Below, piece after piece: positions 62,440 through 64,000 of a stretch of DNA of 64,000 bases. The stretch's first letter is position 1. Each line of letters begins with the position of its first letter. The position numbers were made by a program, and so were the translations under genes. The DNA is taken from the NCBI RefSeq assembly GCF_000014885.1, contig NC_011566.1, positions 3,453,501-3,517,500 on the forward strand. Direction: 5' to 3'. The DNA is from Shewanella piezotolerans WP3. GTDB lineage: Bacteria > Pseudomonadota > Gammaproteobacteria > Enterobacterales > Shewanellaceae. The notes below the pieces were generated by a model. The model was not told the origin of the DNA and did not search any database. It was given only the letters and a program-made list of their open reading frames with translations.

Positions 62440-64000
62440 CTATTCCTTGATCTGTTTCTGGGCCCAAACGGCCAGTTTCTCTCTGAATATTTTGGCGTTA
62501 TGGCGAATATCAACTGGAAATTCAGCATGGATAAGGAAACGTTCTATCCCTTGAGTGTAGCTATGTTGCTCAGCCAGTTGTCTAAGCTCAGCATAAAGTA
62601 CCGCTGAGTTTGCACATGCCAAAGACTGATTGAGTTCAATACAAACTAACGGTGTGACTTTACCAGCAACAGTAACCCCCACTAGCGCACTGCGTTTAAT
62701 ATCAGGGTGTGTATTAAAAATACGCTCAGTTGGGATAGAGTAGTAACGCAGTCTGTTGTCACCAGCGGTTGTTGCATCAACTCGGTGTGCCTTACGGCCA
62801 CACATCCATAACAATCCATTGTCGTCTAGATAGCCTAGATCGCCCATACGGTGACGAACATCATCGCCATCGATGATTTTGGCGGCCTGAGTGGCACTGT
62901 CTCGTTGATAATATGCACGGCTCACCATTGGGCCCTTTACGACTATTTCACCAATTTGATTAGCCGCAAGTTTAAGCCCCTCTTGCCAATCGTCAATCGG
63001 GTTTTCATCGATATCTATAATCGAAATATCGACCCCATTAATGGCATTGCCGACACAGATCCCACCACCATTGTCAGTAACATCCGTAGTCTTAAATAGC
63101 GCCTTGCTGCCGATTTTACTTAACGGTAGCGATTCGGTCGCGCCATAAGAGTTAAGCACTTCAACGTCGCTATTGAGCATCTGACTAAAGCGTTTAATTG
63201 ATGAAATAGTTGCTGGCGCCCCCGCAGAGATTACCCGTTTAATACTGCTCAATTTGTGTTGAGTTTCGCAGCCTGCTTGCCCTAAGCGCTCTATCAATGC
63301 AGGATTGACAAACATGTTACTGCATTGATACTTATCAATTGCAGCAAAGATAAAATTGGGATTGGCTGTTATCGGCTTACTGGCATCCATATCAGGGACG
63401 ATAGAGGCCATACCAAGGGCTGGGCCAAATAGAGAAAACAGTGGAAAGGTAGCTAAATCACGCTCACCCGGTTTAATGGTGTAATCATGTTTAAGTGCGC
63501 TAATTTGCGCCTCAAACATTTTATGAGAGTAGACAACCCCTTTAGGGGTACCAGTGCTGCCACTGGTAAACAATATTGCGGCCATTGCATCTTCTGCGAG
63601 CCATTGCATTTCAAACGGTTTATCTTCAGCAACTTGGCTGACAATATGCTCAAGTCGAACTGCGCCGGTTAGTGCGCTAGCAAGCGCACCACCACCACCA
63701 ACAGTGATTAAGTGTTTAACGCTACCTTTTGCCCAGCCAAATAAACGCCTAGCAACATGGGCTTTAGGGATACCAATAAAAACATCTGGTTTTGCTTCAA
63801 TAAAACACTGTTTGAGGTTTTTTACCCCCATGCCAGGATCAACCAAGATCGGGATGATACCCGCTTTAAATAACGCAAAAGTTAAACAGAAAAAGTCGAC
63901 ACTCGGTGTAACCATCAACACCGCTTTCATATCGGGCTTTAGCCCAAACTGAATAAGCGCTGCCGCTATACGGTCACTTTGGGTATTAAGCGTTTGAAAG
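62440..64000 (-). CDS. oleC: Beta-lactone synthetase OleC (AMP-dependent synthetase fold), 5' end cut by window edge
   Basis: Uses ATP to turn the 2-alkyl-3-hydroxy acid from OleD into a beta-lactone, which OleB then decarboxylates to the olefin. The frame stays open through the right window edge (the first in-window ATG at 63930 is internal), so the N-terminus and probably oleB and oleA are outside. Motifs: FTSGSTGTPKGVVYSHKMF (P-loop), NSYGATESLPL (A5), GDLGYLDDNGLLWMCGRKAH (A7/A8). A catalytic lysine-containing A10 motif is less obvious near the C-terminus (NAKIFREKL). In Shewanella the pathway makes long polyunsaturated hydrocarbons, possibly for cold or membrane adaptation. Confidence 0.9.
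   Translation of the reverse strand, partial: FQTLNTQSDRIAAALIQFGLKPDMKAVLMVTPSVDFFCLTFALFKAGIIPILVDPGMGVKNLKQCFIEAKPDVFIGIPKAHVARRLFGWAKGSVKHLITVGGGGALASALTGAVRLEHIVSQVAEDKPFEMQWLAEDAMAAILFTSGSTGTPKGVVYSHKMFEAQISALKHDYTIKPGERDLATFPLFSLFGPALGMASIVPDMDASKPITANPNFIFAAIDKYQCSNMFVNPALIERLGQAGCETQHKLSSIKRVISAGAPATISSIKRFSQMLNSDVEVLNSYGATESLPLSKIGSKALFKTTDVTDNGGGICVGNAINGVDISIIDIDENPIDDWQEGLKLAANQIGEIVVKGPMVSRAYYQRDSATQAAKIIDGDDVRHRMGDLGYLDDNGLLWMCGRKAHRVDATTAGDNRLRYYSIPTERIFNTHPDIKRSALVGVTVAGKVTPLVCIELNQSLACANSAVLYAELRQLAEQHSYTQGIERFLIHAEFPVDIRHNAKIFREKLAVWAQKQIKE

Noticed and set aside
1..64000. tRNA, rRNA, CRISPR arrays, complete insertion sequences or prophage
   Set aside because: None recognised by eye; the only mobile element with clear boundaries is the group II intron.

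Overview
The window looks like a chromosomal segment of a marine gammaproteobacterium, most likely Shewanella. This is inferred from the oleC/oleD pair at the right edge (long-chain olefin synthesis), a panP-type aspartate decarboxylase, several large TonB-dependent receptors, many secreted multidomain metalloproteases, moderate GC, and short palindromic intergenic repeats of a style I associate with Shewanella. No rRNA, tRNA, CRISPR array or prophage was seen.

Layout. (1) 1-15.2 kb: a nutrient-scavenging region. It holds a TonB receptor cut by the window edge, a small membrane protein, a uracil-DNA-glycosylase-like protein, an M6 (immune inhibitor A-like) secreted protease, a second TonB receptor, a second secreted zinc protease with two GEVED domains, and a ToxR/CadC-type membrane regulator with a beta-propeller-like periplasmic part. 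(2) 15.4-20.1 kb: a glycerate utilisation locus (CdaR regulator, GntP-family permease, glycerate kinase) with a type IV prepilin-like gene between regulator and permease. (3) 20.2-22.6 kb: panP and a methyltransferase. (4) 22.6-26.5 kb: an AT-rich, gene-poor stretch with palindromic repeats and a complete group II intron (24121-26281) whose maturase lacks the endonuclease domain. (5) 26.6-33.0 kb: phosphohexomutase, RluA-type pseudouridine synthase, cytochrome b561-like protein, and a siderophore receptor with a Fur box. (6) 33.0-36.2 kb: a five-gene minus-strand run of detoxification-type enzymes (GST, CatB/Vat-like acetyltransferase, GFA protein, GNAT, SDR). (7) 36.3-44.3 kb: U32 family protein, a secreted protein paired with a metzincin-like protease carrying CARDB/PKD/GEVED/PPC domains, an MscS channel and a TonB-like protein. 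(8) 44.5-53.0 kb: a cNMP/CBS/DUF294 protein translationally coupled to a DEDDh exonuclease, a BCCT transporter, a GNAT, a divergent pirin/LysR pair with an isochorismatase-like hydrolase, and two small genes. (9) 53.2-60.5 kb: an adaptor-ATPase-permease export operon followed by an NtrC-type regulator and its histidine kinase, with a good sigma-54-type promoter in front. (10) 60.9-64.0 kb: GFA protein, oleD and the partial oleC.

The most interesting candidates are the sigma-54/NtrC-type MacAB-like operon (with a GAFTDA rather than GAFTGA loop), the protease/receptor/regulator island whose two long upstream regions share two near-identical 15-mers, and the group II intron that splits a hairpin inside a nest of palindromic repeats. 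All gene functions are read from sequence motifs by eye; no database search was run.
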